NCBI RefSeq assembly: GCF_001995255.1
Contig: NZ_MUZR01000007.1
Span: forward strand, 1-64,000
Length of the DNA stretch: 64,000 nt
Direction: 5' to 3'
Origin: Thioalkalivibrio halophilus
Lineage (GTDB): Bacteria; Pseudomonadota; Gammaproteobacteria; Ectothiorhodospirales; Ectothiorhodospiraceae
This document shows positions 55,199 to 63,816 of this stretch, one piece after another. Each line of letters begins with the position of its first letter. Positions within the stretch are counted from its first letter, which is position 1. Position numbers and translations under genes: made by a program. The notes under the pieces are model-generated. The model was not told the origin of the DNA, ran no database searches, and was given only the letters and a program-made list of their open reading frames with translations.

Positions 55199-57265
55199 TC
55201 AGACGGACTCGAAGTCGAAGTCCGGCTCGGGCATCGGGGCCTGCAGGAAGAAGCCCTGCACCAGGTTGACGTTGAGGCCGTACAGCACGGCAAGCGCGGA
55301 GGCGTCCTCGATGTGCGGGACGATGACCTGCTTGCCCTTGGCGTGGGCGGCCTCGGTATATTCGCGGATCGTCTCCTGGTTTTCCTCGCTTTCGGCGAGG
55401 TTCTTGACGAACGAGGCGTCCAGCTTGATGTGGTCGGCATCCAGGTGTTGCAGCAGCTGGAACGGCTTGAGGCCGTTGCCGAAATCGTCCACGCACAGGT
55501 GACTGTGCATTTCCTTCAGCCCGCGGCCCGCGTTCATCGCCGGCTTGAGATGGGTGACGATGGTCGGTTCCTTGAGTTCCACCACCACGTTGTCCGCGGG
55601 GATGCGCAGGGCGTGCAGGTCGTCGTTCAGCCAGGTCAGGACGGACGGGTCGCCCAGCGAACCGTTGGTCAGCTTGAGGAAGAACTGCGTGCGCGAGTCC
55701 TTCTTCAGCTGCCGGGCCAGCACCGCCAGGGCATGGCGCAGGATCCAGCGGTCGATCCGGGTCGCCACCTCGGTGCGTTCGGCGCTGGGCAGGAATTCCA
55801 CTGGCTCGTGTACCGTGCCGTCGGCGTCCAGCAGGCGTACGAACACGCTGTAGCGCGGCCGGTCGGCGCCGTGCAGGTTGACCACCGGCTGATAGCGCAG
55901 CTCCAGACGGTTCTCTTCCAGCGCCTCGAGGATGCGGTTCTTCCATTGCTGATCCAGCTGCGCCTGGGTCAGCTCGCCCTCGGCGGGGCGGTAGAAGCGA
56001 TGGGTGCCGCCACCGGCCTTCACCGCGTCTTCCAGTGCACGGTCGGTCTGCGCCAGCAGTTCCTCGGTGTCCGGCGCGGTCTCGTCGGCGATGACCCCGC
56101 CGGCCGAAACGCTGCCGTGGGTGGACAGCGTGCCCACCTCGAACACCCGCGAGGCGATGGCCTCCTGCAGCGCATTCAGGCGTTCTTCTGCGGCGGCCTG
56201 CTGGGCTTCGGGCAGCAGCACACCGAAGCGTTCGGCCTCCAGCCGTGCGATCACCGCGGTTTCCGGGAAATGGCTCTCGATGATCTGGCCGACGTCGGCC
56301 AGCATCAGGTCGGCCCCGGACATCCCGGCGTTGGCGCGGATTTCGGGGAAATGGTCCACCGCCACGGTCAGCAGGGCGAAGGGCTTTTCGGTTTCCGCGG
56401 CCCGCGTGCGCGTGGTTTCGATGGCGTCCTGGAAGTACTGCCGGTTGTACAGGCCGGTGACCAGGTCGCGCTGTGACAGATAATCGATCTTCTGCGCCAG
56501 CTCCTTGTCTTCGCCGGAGCTGAGCTGGACCTGGGTCGCGGCCTCGCCTTCCACGGTCGTGGAGGACAGGTGCAGCTCCGCCTCGAAGGCCTCGCCGTCC
56601 AGCGTGCGTAACTGGAAATGTTGCGCCATGGCCTCCTCGCTGCCCTCCTGGTAGCTGCGCAGGAAGCGCTTGAGGTCGTCGCGGCTGTCCGGCGCGACCA
56701 GATCCATCAGCGGCAGACCCTCGATGTCGTCGGGATCGTCAACGCCGAAGCGTTCGCGCCAGGAGGCGTTGGCGTACACATGCATGCCGTCATGGATGTA
56801 GGCGATGGCGTCGCGCGAGTTGTCCAGCAGCAGCTGGCTGCGCCGCTCGGACTCCTGCAGCGAGTTCTCCATGCGCTTGATCTGCTGTCGCAAATGCAGC
56901 GAGTCGGCCGCACGCAGGGTCAGGATCGCGGTGAGCTCCACCAGCTGATGGTCCACCACGGCGAATACACCGGCCTCGTAGTCGGGCAGGCGTTCCTCCT
57001 CCGGGCGTTCCGTCATCAGGACCAGGGGGGTGCGGCGGCCACTGGCCTGCAGGGCCGCATCCACGTCGCTGCGCGCCAGATTGAGACCAGGTTCGGTGAA
57101 GACGACGACCTCGAAGCGGGTTTCCCGCAGCGCCGTGGTCAGACCCTCGCCGTCATCGACCTGTTCCGGGCGCACCGCGCACCCGCGGGACCGGATGCTG
57201 CTGATGACCTGTTCCGCCAGGTTGGGATTGGCGGTCACGAAGAGGACGCGAATGGATTCGATCAT
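55199..57265 (-). CDS. FimX-like protein, REC-PAS-degenerate GGDEF-degenerate EAL
   Basis: 688 residues, no membrane helix. A receiver-like domain without a clear phospho-Asp set (about 1-115) is followed by a PAS domain (about 140-250), a diguanylate-cyclase fold in which the GGDEF motif reads Glu-Ala-Glu-Arg-Phe (343-347), and an EAL fold in which the Glu-Ala-Leu motif reads Ser-Val-Phe (473-475), while Asp-Asp-Phe-Gly and the later Lys are kept. This is the architecture of Pseudomonas FimX, a c-di-GMP receptor for type IV pilus assembly and twitching. The gene follows its partner by 18 bases. FimX function is inference; neither cyclase nor esterase activity is expected. Confidence 0.85.
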   Translation of the reverse strand: MIESIRVLFVTANPNLAEQVISSIRSRGCAVRPEQVDDGEGLTTALRETRFEVVVFTEPGLNLARSDVDAALQASGRRTPLVLMTERPEEERLPDYEAGVFAVVDHQLVELTAILTLRAADSLHLRQQIKRMENSLQESERRSQLLLDNSRDAIAYIHDGMHVYANASWRERFGVDDPDDIEGLPLMDLVAPDSRDDLKRFLRSYQEGSEEAMAQHFQLRTLDGEAFEAELHLSSTTVEGEAATQVQLSSGEDKELAQKIDYLSQRDLVTGLYNRQYFQDAIETTRTRAAETEKPFALLTVAVDHFPEIRANAGMSGADLMLADVGQIIESHFPETAVIARLEAERFGVLLPEAQQAAAEERLNALQEAIASRVFEVGTLSTHGSVSAGGVIADETAPDTEELLAQTDRALEDAVKAGGGTHRFYRPAEGELTQAQLDQQWKNRILEALEENRLELRYQPVVNLHGADRPRYSVFVRLLDADGTVHEPVEFLPSAERTEVATRIDRWILRHALAVLARQLKKDSRTQFFLKLTNGSLGDPSVLTWLNDDLHALRIPADNVVVELKEPTIVTHLKPAMNAGRGLKEMHSHLCVDDFGNGLKPFQLLQHLDADHIKLDASFVKNLAESEENQETIREYTEAAHAKGKQVIVPHIEDASALAVLYGLNVNLVQGFFLQAPMPEPDFDFESV

Positions 57266-57283
57266 GGAAGTGGGGGCACTCGG

Positions 57284-59152
57284 TTAATGCGGGTCCAGGG
57301 AGAGCGCATCTCCCGCATCCGGGGTTCCCGGTTCGTCCGTCGGGGCCTCGTCCAGCTCGATATCGGTCATGCGGCAGCCGACTTCCGTGAACAGTGTAGT
57401 GCCCGTGCGCTCTGCGTCCAGAGCCAGCACGCGTGCGCGGCCGTTGAGCCAGACCACGAGGCGCTGTTCGTGATCCAGTTCCTGTGCCGGCAGCATAAGT
57501 GCCGCCCCCTCCTGACCGATGCGGACCGGCGCGAACAGCCCCGGTCGTGGCTCGCGCACGGCACGGCCGGCGCGATACAGCTGGACCAGGACCGGCATGC
57601 AGCGCTGGGCGAGATATTCCACGCCGATGCTGATCTCGTCGTCGGTTTCGAAGCGGATCCAGCGCAGCACGCCCACGGTCCACCCGATCTGACCGGGGTC
57701 CTGTTCGCGCAGTCCGACCAGATCCCCGATCAACAGTGTCTGCTGCGGATTCTGCAGGCGCAGGCGGACACCGCCGGCGCCGATGTCCTCGACCTGCCAG
57801 TGCTCCGGCTGCTGGCGCTTGACGATCGGGGCCTTTGGCTCTTCGTGGTCTGCGATTTCCAGGCCCCGGCCAACGTCCTCCCAGGCGTGGCCGGCCCGGT
57901 CGGTACCCTGGTCGGCCAGGGGGTGCGGATCGTCGTCGGGCTCCGTGGAACGGTGGCCGTCACTGAGGCTCAGTCCGCTGTCGGCGCGCGCAGCATCCGA
58001 CATCTGAATCACGTTAACCGTGGCCGGTCGTCCATCGGGATGAACGTCGTCGTCTTGCGGGGCCTCGGTTGTCGCCGTATCGGTGGGTGCCGGCCGGGCA
58101 GGGCCCTGCCGGCTGTCCAGTGCCGCCTGCATGTAGGCCTGGATGCGGGTCAGGCCGAACAGGCAGTAGCGTTGTTCGTTGACGCTTTCGCGCGAGTGGC
58201 GGCGGGTGGGCAGGCGCGACCACAGGCGCAGCATGCGCTCGGCCAGAGTGCGACCGTCGGCCCGGCGTGCGGGGTCCAGCGATTCGGGCTGGTTGCGCAG
58301 GGCTTCGAGCAGGGGGCCGAGTTCAACATGCGTGCTGTTTTCTCCGGCCGGCAGGTTGCGCAGTACGAGGCCGGGCGGGTGATCGGTATCGAGGTCCGCG
58401 CGCAGCACCGGAAGATCCGGGTGCTCCTCCGGATTCGGGGTCGCGCTGCCGTGCACCGGGAGCTCGGCGATCCAGCGTGCCAGGAGGTCGATGTCGCCGA
58501 TCTCCAGCGCGTTGACGCCGGTGCTGCCCAGCACGAACAGGCGTGCCGTGGTGGCGTCGATGGTGTCGGGGTCCAGCGGGCTGATGGCCTCCCGGCGCAG
58601 CGCTTTTTGCTGATCCACGCCCAGCTCACGGGCGAAGAACAGCAGGCCGTAGATCTGTCGCCACAGCCCCCGCGGCAGCGGCTGGTACAGGCGCCAGTGA
58701 TGGATGGCCAGCGCGGCCAGGGCATCCACGGCGGCCTGCAGGTGGGGAACGGCCTTTTCGCGCGATGCCTTGTTGCTGGGCACGCTGACCGGGGTCAGCA
58801 GAAGGTGCATGTTGGCCAGTTCGCGCAGGGCGTCGCCGAAGATCCGGGCACGATGCAGACTGCGGTTGGCCAGAGGCAGCGGCCGGCGACGCAGGCCGCG
58901 TTCGACTTCCGGGATCAGCGGCAGCAGATGTTCTTCGATGAGGTCTGCTAGTTCGTCCCGCACGCCGGGCTTGAGCGCGACCCGGTTGAGGGAGCCGAGA
59001 ACGGCGCAGAGCTTTTCGATGGCCGCCTCGCGGTCGGCGCGGGGCAGATCTTCGCACCACGTACGCAGGGCCCTGACCGTGTGCGGCGGGAAACCCTCCG
59101 GCTCGGGTTCGGTCTCGGGCAGGGGTGGAAAGACGGCATCCGAATCGATCAT
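57284..59152 (-). CDS. Large uncharacterised protein encoded upstream of fimX-like gene
   Basis: About 622 residues, soluble, with a long helical N-terminal half and Asp/Glu-rich, Pro/Thr-rich linker at about 385-460. Residues about 490-550 (Gly-Ala-Gly-Gly-Val-Arg-Leu-Arg-Leu, then Trp-Thr-Val-Gly-Val-Leu-Arg-Trp-Ile-Arg and Ser-Ile-Gly-Val-Glu-Tyr-Leu) have the look of a PilZ-like barrel, but the Arg-x3-Arg c-di-GMP signature is not evident. From memory, PA4958 next to fimX in P. aeruginosa is the positional equivalent. The ATG at 59152 is used; an in-frame ATG at 59239 would add 29 residues that include a tandem repeat. Function unknown. Confidence 0.75.
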   Translation of the reverse strand: MIDSDAVFPPLPETEPEPEGFPPHTVRALRTWCEDLPRADREAAIEKLCAVLGSLNRVALKPGVRDELADLIEEHLLPLIPEVERGLRRRPLPLANRSLHRARIFGDALRELANMHLLLTPVSVPSNKASREKAVPHLQAAVDALAALAIHHWRLYQPLPRGLWRQIYGLLFFARELGVDQQKALRREAISPLDPDTIDATTARLFVLGSTGVNALEIGDIDLLARWIAELPVHGSATPNPEEHPDLPVLRADLDTDHPPGLVLRNLPAGENSTHVELGPLLEALRNQPESLDPARRADGRTLAERMLRLWSRLPTRRHSRESVNEQRYCLFGLTRIQAYMQAALDSRQGPARPAPTDTATTEAPQDDDVHPDGRPATVNVIQMSDAARADSGLSLSDGHRSTEPDDDPHPLADQGTDRAGHAWEDVGRGLEIADHEEPKAPIVKRQQPEHWQVEDIGAGGVRLRLQNPQQTLLIGDLVGLREQDPGQIGWTVGVLRWIRFETDDEISIGVEYLAQRCMPVLVQLYRAGRAVREPRPGLFAPVRIGQEGAALMLPAQELDHEQRLVVWLNGRARVLALDAERTGTTLFTEVGCRMTDIELDEAPTDEPGTPDAGDALSLDPH

Positions 59153-59197
59153 GGCCTGTTCCGGCAATAGTGGGATATCCCCAGAAGGTACCCGATC

Positions 59198-59221
59198 AAA
59201 AGTCGGGGTAAAAGTCGGGGA
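59198..59221. repeat. 12-base tandem duplication
   Basis: AAAAGTCGGGGT is followed directly by AAAAGTCGGGGA, 11 of 12 bases alike, in the gap between epmB and the fimX-partner gene. In the partner frame it encodes Thr-Pro-Thr-Phe twice, which favours the shorter start. Confidence 0.6.
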
Positions 59222-59256
59222 ATGACGATTGTTTCGCATTGGCGTCTGTCGGGGGA

Positions 59257-60297
59257 TTATTCAGGCGTGTTCCCCCCGAGCGGGGTCTTTCCCGGCTCGC
59301 CGGGGATCTCGCGGACCCGGCGCGGCAGCAGGTAGCCCGGCAGACGGCGGTGCATCTCCGCGTACAGCACGGCAGCACGCTCCGCTCCGACCTCGAAATG
59401 GGCGGTGCCGCGGGTGCGATCGAGGCAGTGCAGATAGTAGGGCAGCACGCCGTGGCGGAACCCGGTTTCCTGCAGGTCGACCAGGGTGTCGGCGTCGTCG
59501 TTGACGCCGGCGAGCAGTACGGCCTGGTTGAGGAGGGCGATGCCGCTCGCCCGCAGGCGTTCCAGGGCGCGATCGGCGGGGGCCGCGAATTCACGCGGGT
59601 GGTTGGCATGCAGCACCAGCACGTGCTGCAGGCGTCCCCGGCCCAGCCAGTCCAGCAGGGCGTCGTCCACCCGCTCCGGCAACACCACCGGGAGCCGAGT
59701 GTGGATGCGCAGGCGTTCGACGTGAGGAATGGCTTCCAGACGCGCTACCAGACGCGCCAGCCGGGTGTCGGACTGGCTCAGGGGATCGCCACCGCTGAGG
59801 ATGACCTCGTGGATGTCGGGGTGCGCCGCGAGATAGTCCAGCGCCGGGCCCCAGTCGTCGCGCGCCGGGTTGTGGTCGGCGTAGTCGAATTCGCGGCGGA
59901 AGCAGTAGCGACAGTGGATGGCGCAGGCCCCGGTGGTCAGCAGCAGGGCGCGTCCGGCGTACTTGTGCACCACGCCCGGAGCCGCCAGCGCGTCATGGTC
60001 GCCGACCGGGTCGGCGACGAAGCCGGGCACCTCGTCGGCCTCCTCCGCCAGCGGAAGCACCTGGCGCAGCAGCGGGTCCGCCGGGTCGCCGGGCGCGATG
60101 CGTGCGAGCCAGCTCTCGGGCACGCGGATCGGGAAACTTGCGTGGCCGGCGTGCATCCCGGGCAGGTGCTCCGGGGCGAGGGACAGGCGCCGGGCGAGGG
60201 TGGCCGGGTCGCGGATTGCGGTGGCCAGCGCGCGCTGCCAGGGGGGCGTATGGGTTGCCGGCGGCGTACGCGTTATCATGATCGGATTTTTGGGCAT
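59257..60297 (-). CDS. epmB: EF-P beta-lysylation protein EpmB (lysine 2,3-aminomutase-like)
   Basis: 346 residues. The radical SAM motif is in [11 protein letters not shown] near 123-130, and the KamA-type PLP/lysine site pattern Ile-Leu-Ser-Gly-Gly-Asp-Pro-Leu-Ser follows. It converts alpha-lysine to (R)-beta-lysine, which EpmA attaches to EF-P Lys34. It is divergent from efp with 82 bases between. The first ATG has GGGA at a good distance; an ATG six codons on is possible. Confidence 0.94.
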   Translation of the reverse strand: MPKNPIMITRTPPATHTPPWQRALATAIRDPATLARRLSLAPEHLPGMHAGHASFPIRVPESWLARIAPGDPADPLLRQVLPLAEEADEVPGFVADPVGDHDALAAPGVVHKYAGRALLLTTGACAIHCRYCFRREFDYADHNPARDDWGPALDYLAAHPDIHEVILSGGDPLSQSDTRLARLVARLEAIPHVERLRIHTRLPVVLPERVDDALLDWLGRGRLQHVLVLHANHPREFAAPADRALERLRASGIALLNQAVLLAGVNDDADTLVDLQETGFRHGVLPYYLHCLDRTRGTAHFEVGAERAAVLYAEMHRRLPGYLLPRRVREIPGEPGKTPLGGNTPE

Positions 60298-60379
60298 GGT
60301 CGGTTCCCGGCGGGACGGCCGGCCCGCGTTGTTTGAACGGCTGGAAGAACTGGCTGGAAACCCTCGAGGACTACGCGCA

Positions 60380-60943
60380 ATGGCAACCTACAGTACCAAC
60401 GAATTCAAGGGCGGTCTCAAACTCCTGCTGGACGGCGATCCGATGTCGATCGTGGAGAACGAGTTCGTCAAGCCGGGCAAGGGGCAGGCCTTCAACCGCG
60501 TGAAGCTGCGCAACCTGCGCACCGGGCGCGTGGTGGAGAAGACCTTCAAGTCGGGCGAGTCGGTGGAGGCCGCCGACGTGCTCGAGACCGAGATGCAGTA
60601 TCTCTACAACGACGGCGAGTTCTGGCACTTCATGACCCCGGAGAGCTTCGAGCAGTATGCGGTGAGCAAGGCCGCGCTCAACGGCTCCGACCAGTGGCTG
60701 AAGGAACAGGACATGTGCACCGTGACCCTGTGGAACGGCGAGCCGCTGTCGGTGGAGGCCCCGGCCTTCGTCGAGCTGCAGATCACCCAGTGCGACCCGG
60801 GCATCCGCGGCGACACCGCCCAGGGCGGGACCAAGCCGGCCACCCTGGAGACCGGCGCGGTGGTCAAGGTGCCGCTGTTCGTCGAGGAGGGTGAAACCAT
60901 CAAGGTGGACACCCGCAAGGGTGAATACGTCTCGCGCGTCTGA
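60380..60943 (+). CDS. efp: Elongation factor P
   Basis: 187 residues. It starts [10 protein letters not shown] and has Lys34 in the loop Lys-Pro-Gly-Lys-Gly-Gln-Ala-Phe, the residue that EpmA/EpmB modify so that EF-P can rescue ribosomes paused at polyproline. The C-terminal OB domains show Gly-Ile-Arg-Gly-Asp-Thr near 150. The modification genes flank it on both sides, so the pathway is local apart from the hydroxylase EpmC, which was not seen. Confidence 0.97.
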   Translation: MATYSTNEFKGGLKLLLDGDPMSIVENEFVKPGKGQAFNRVKLRNLRTGRVVEKTFKSGESVEAADVLETEMQYLYNDGEFWHFMTPESFEQYAVSKAALNGSDQWLKEQDMCTVTLWNGEPLSVEAPAFVELQITQCDPGIRGDTAQGGTKPATLETGAVVKVPLFVEEGETIKVDTRKGEYVSRV

Positions 60944-60953
60944 TCCGGCGTCC

Positions 60954-61934
60954 GTGTCGGACTGGCGGCCGCGGGCCGCCGGGTCGCGCGTGGCCCGGGC
61001 CCGCCTGCTGGCCGAACTGCGGGGCTTCTTCGCGCGCCGCGGCGTGCTGGAGGTGGAGACCCCGATCCTCGGCCGGGGCACGGTCCTCGACCCCGCCATG
61101 GAGAGCTGGCATGCGCAGGCCGGCGATGGCGCCGGCGGGCGCGAGGGGGGCTGGCTGCAGACCTCGCCGGAATACCCGATGAAGCGCCTGCTGGCAGACG
61201 GCTCCGGGGACATCTACCAGATCGCCAGGGTGTTCCGCGGCGGCGAAAGCGGTGCCCGCCACAACCCCGAGTTCAGCCTGCTGGAATGGTATCGCCTCGG
61301 GTTCGACGACCGGACGCTGGCCGACGAGGTGGTGACCCTGCTGCAGGAGGTCGCTGCGGCGGACCCGGCCTGGCACGCGCCCGCCCCGGAGCCGCGGGTC
61401 GTCGCCTACCCGGACCTGCTTGACGAGGCGCTGGGCGTCGATGCGCTGCACGACGACGCGGCGCGCCTGCAGGCCGTGGCCGCGCAGCGCGGCCTGACCG
61501 TCCACGGCGAACTGGACCGCGATGCCTGGCTGGATGCGCTGATGTCGCTGTGCGTGGTGCCCGGGTTCCCGCCGGGACGTATCACCATCCTGCACGACTA
61601 TCCGGAAAATCAGGCGATCCTCGCGCGGCGCAGTCGCGAGCGTCCCGGCTGTGCCGCGCGTTTCGAGGTCTACTGGGGCGATCTGGAGCTGGCCAACGGC
61701 TACTTCGAGCTGACCGACCCGGTGGAATTCCGCCGGCGCCGCGAGCAGGACCGGGCGCGGCGGCGCGCGCGCGGCCAGCCGGAACCCGCGGCCGATCCGT
61801 TCCTGGAGGGTGCGCTGGAGGCGGGACTGCCCGACTGCGCCGGGGTGGCGCTGGGGGTGGACCGCCTGCTGATGCGCCTGCTGGGCGAGGACGATATCCG
61901 GCGGGTGATCGATTTCCCCTGGGGACGCGCCTGA
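60954..61934 (+). CDS. epmA: EF-P lysine ligase EpmA (GenX/PoxA)
   Basis: 326 residues from the GTG at 60954 (E. coli 325). It is a truncated class II lysyl-tRNA synthetase without the anticodon domain: Glu-Val-Glu-Thr-Pro-Ile-Leu near the start, Thr-Ser-Pro-Glu-Tyr-Pro-Met-Lys-Arg-Leu-Leu, Val-Phe-Arg-Gly-Gly-Glu and a C-terminal Gly-Val-Asp-Arg-Leu-Leu-Met-Arg-Leu. An in-frame ATG at 60891 would overlap efp by 53 bases and add residues not typical of the family. The GTG has a poor ribosome-binding site. Confidence 0.94.
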   Translation: MSDWRPRAAGSRVARARLLAELRGFFARRGVLEVETPILGRGTVLDPAMESWHAQAGDGAGGREGGWLQTSPEYPMKRLLADGSGDIYQIARVFRGGESGARHNPEFSLLEWYRLGFDDRTLADEVVTLLQEVAAADPAWHAPAPEPRVVAYPDLLDEALGVDALHDDAARLQAVAAQRGLTVHGELDRDAWLDALMSLCVVPGFPPGRITILHDYPENQAILARRSRERPGCAARFEVYWGDLELANGYFELTDPVEFRRRREQDRARRRARGQPEPAADPFLEGALEAGLPDCAGVALGVDRLLMRLLGEDDIRRVIDFPWGRA

Positions 61935-61952
61935 AGTGCCCGCGGGGTTGGC

Positions 61953-62816
61953 TCAGTCCCGGCCGGTGTAACGGCCCAGGGCGCTGCGAACCTGCACCTC
62001 GGTTTCGGGCGTCAGCGCCGGTTCCAGTTCCAGCGGGCCCGGGGGCAGCAGGAGGACCACCGAGGACCCCAGGTTGAAGCGGCCCATCTCCGCGCCGCGC
62101 TCCAGTGCGATGTCGCGTTCCGGCCAGGTCACGCAGCTGGCCTCGCGGGCCGCGGGCGGCGTGATCTCCCCGGCCCATACGGTCTCGATCGAGCCCACGT
62201 TCTGGGCGCCGATCAGGGCCGTCGCCATAGGGCCGAAGCGGGTGTCGAACAGCGCCACCACGCGCTCGTTGCGGGCGTAGATGCGCGGCACGTGACGCAC
62301 GATACGCGGGGCCACCGAAAACAGCCGCCCGGGGACATGGATCGCGTGGGTTAGCGTGCCGTCCAGCGGCATATGCAGGCGGTGGTAGTGGCGCGGGGAC
62401 AGGTACAGGGTGACGAAATGCCCGTCGCGAAATGGCACCGCGAGGTCGTTCTCGCCGCCCAGCAGTTCTTCCACCGAGTAGTCGTGCCCCTTGGCCTGGA
62501 AGATGCGCCCGGCCTCGATGCGCCCGCTGGCGCTGACCCGCGCATCCGCCGGGCTGACCACGGTGGCGGGATCGCCCTCCAGCGGGCGTACCCCGTCGCG
62601 CAGGGCGCGGGTGAACAGGGCGTTGAAGCTGGGGTAGGCGGCGATGTCCGGCTCCGCGGCCTCGCTCATGTCGAGCCCGAACCGGCGGACGAAGGCACGC
62701 AGCAGCGGCTGCACGCGCGGGGACTCGATGCGGGCCAGCCGGTGCACCAGCCGCGACAGGGCGTGATGGGGCAGGGCGTGGGACAGGCGGGCAAGCCAGG
62801 GATCGACGGCGCTCAT
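61953..62816 (-). CDS. psd: Phosphatidylserine decarboxylase proenzyme
   Basis: 287 residues from the ATG at 62816. It makes phosphatidylethanolamine at the inner membrane. The chain self-cleaves at Leu-Gly-Ser-Ser (near 250) to create the pyruvoyl group; the Asp-Ala-Arg and His-Tyr-His-Arg-Leu-His motifs of the active site are also seen. An in-frame ATG ten codons upstream is less likely. Convergent with epmA (18 bases) and divergent from prmB. Confidence 0.95.
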   Translation of the reverse strand: MSAVDPWLARLSHALPHHALSRLVHRLARIESPRVQPLLRAFVRRFGLDMSEAAEPDIAAYPSFNALFTRALRDGVRPLEGDPATVVSPADARVSASGRIEAGRIFQAKGHDYSVEELLGGENDLAVPFRDGHFVTLYLSPRHYHRLHMPLDGTLTHAIHVPGRLFSVAPRIVRHVPRIYARNERVVALFDTRFGPMATALIGAQNVGSIETVWAGEITPPAAREASCVTWPERDIALERGAEMGRFNLGSSVVLLLPPGPLELEPALTPETEVQVRSALGRYTGRD

Positions 62817-62900
62817 GGGGTTCTCGTGGCGTGGGATCGGGTGCATGATGCCGGTCGCGGTTTATCATGACGACCCTTCAACCCCTCCCGGAGTGTGAAA

Positions 62901-63794
62901 ATGGAACCCGGTACCGGTTTGCTCACCCTGCGCGACTTCATTCGCTACGGCGCGTCGCAGTTCCGTGCGGCGGGGCTGTCCTTCGGGCACGGCACCGACA
63001 ACGCCTTTGACGAAGCCGCCTGGCTGACCCTGCACGCGCTGCACCTGCCGCTGGACCTGGAGGCGCACTGGTGGGACAGCCGGTTGACCGAGGCGGAGCG
63101 CGAACGGGTCGAGGGCCTGCTGCGCGAGCGCATCCAGTCGCGCAAGCCGGCGGCCTATCTGGCGCGCGAGGCGTGGTTCGCCGGGTTGCCCTTCCACGTG
63201 GACGAGCGCGTGCTGGTACCGCGTTCACCCTTCGCCGAAGTGATCGAGTCGGGGTTCGAACCGTGGGTGGATCCGGACGCCGTGGAGCGCGTGCTGGACC
63301 TGGGCACCGGCGCGGGCTGCATCGGCATCGCCGTGGCGCTGGTGCTGCCGCAGGCGCGCGTCGATCTGGCCGACATCTCGCCGGATGCGCTGGCGGTGGC
63401 GCGCGACAACGTGGCGCGTTACCAGCTGGAGGACCGGGTCCGGCTGGTCGAGAGCGATGTCTTCGAAGGGCTGGGGCCGGAGGATCGCTACGATCTCATC
63501 GTGACCAATCCGCCGTACGTGGACGCCCGCGACATGGCCGAACTCCCGGACGAATACCGCCACGAACCCGAACTGGGGCTGGCGGCCGGGGAAGACGGTC
63601 TCGACATCGTGCGCCGCATCCTCGCCGGCGCGCGCCGGCATCTGACCGACGAGGGGGTGCTGATGGTGGAGGTCGGCAACAGCCAGGAGGCCGTAGAGGA
63701 TGCGTTCCACGACATCCCGATGGTGTGGCTGGATTTCGAGGCCGGCGGTCACGGGGTGTTCGTGGTGCGGGCAGAGGACCTGCCCGCGGACTGA
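62901..63794 (+). CDS. prmB: 50S ribosomal protein L3 N5-glutamine methyltransferase PrmB
   Basis: About 297 residues. It methylates a Gln of L3. The helical N-terminal domain is followed by a SAM fold with Leu-Asp-Leu-Gly-Thr-Gly-Ala-Gly-Cys-Ile near 136 and the substrate motif Asn-Pro-Pro-Tyr-Val near 204. Val-Pro-Arg-Ser-Pro just before the SAM fold is typical of PrmB rather than PrmC. A GTG two codons earlier is an alternative start. Confidence 0.93.
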   Translation: MEPGTGLLTLRDFIRYGASQFRAAGLSFGHGTDNAFDEAAWLTLHALHLPLDLEAHWWDSRLTEAERERVEGLLRERIQSRKPAAYLAREAWFAGLPFHVDERVLVPRSPFAEVIESGFEPWVDPDAVERVLDLGTGAGCIGIAVALVLPQARVDLADISPDALAVARDNVARYQLEDRVRLVESDVFEGLGPEDRYDLIVTNPPYVDARDMAELPDEYRHEPELGLAAGEDGLDIVRRILAGARRHLTDEGVLMVEVGNSQEAVEDAFHDIPMVWLDFEAGGHGVFVVRAEDLPAD

Positions 63795-63816
63795 AGCCGC
63801 ACCGGAGGGGCGCGGA

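Noticed and set aside
60891-60953. ATG start of epmA inside efp
   Set aside because: It would overlap efp by 53 bases and add residues not found in EpmA; the GTG at 60954 gives the family length.
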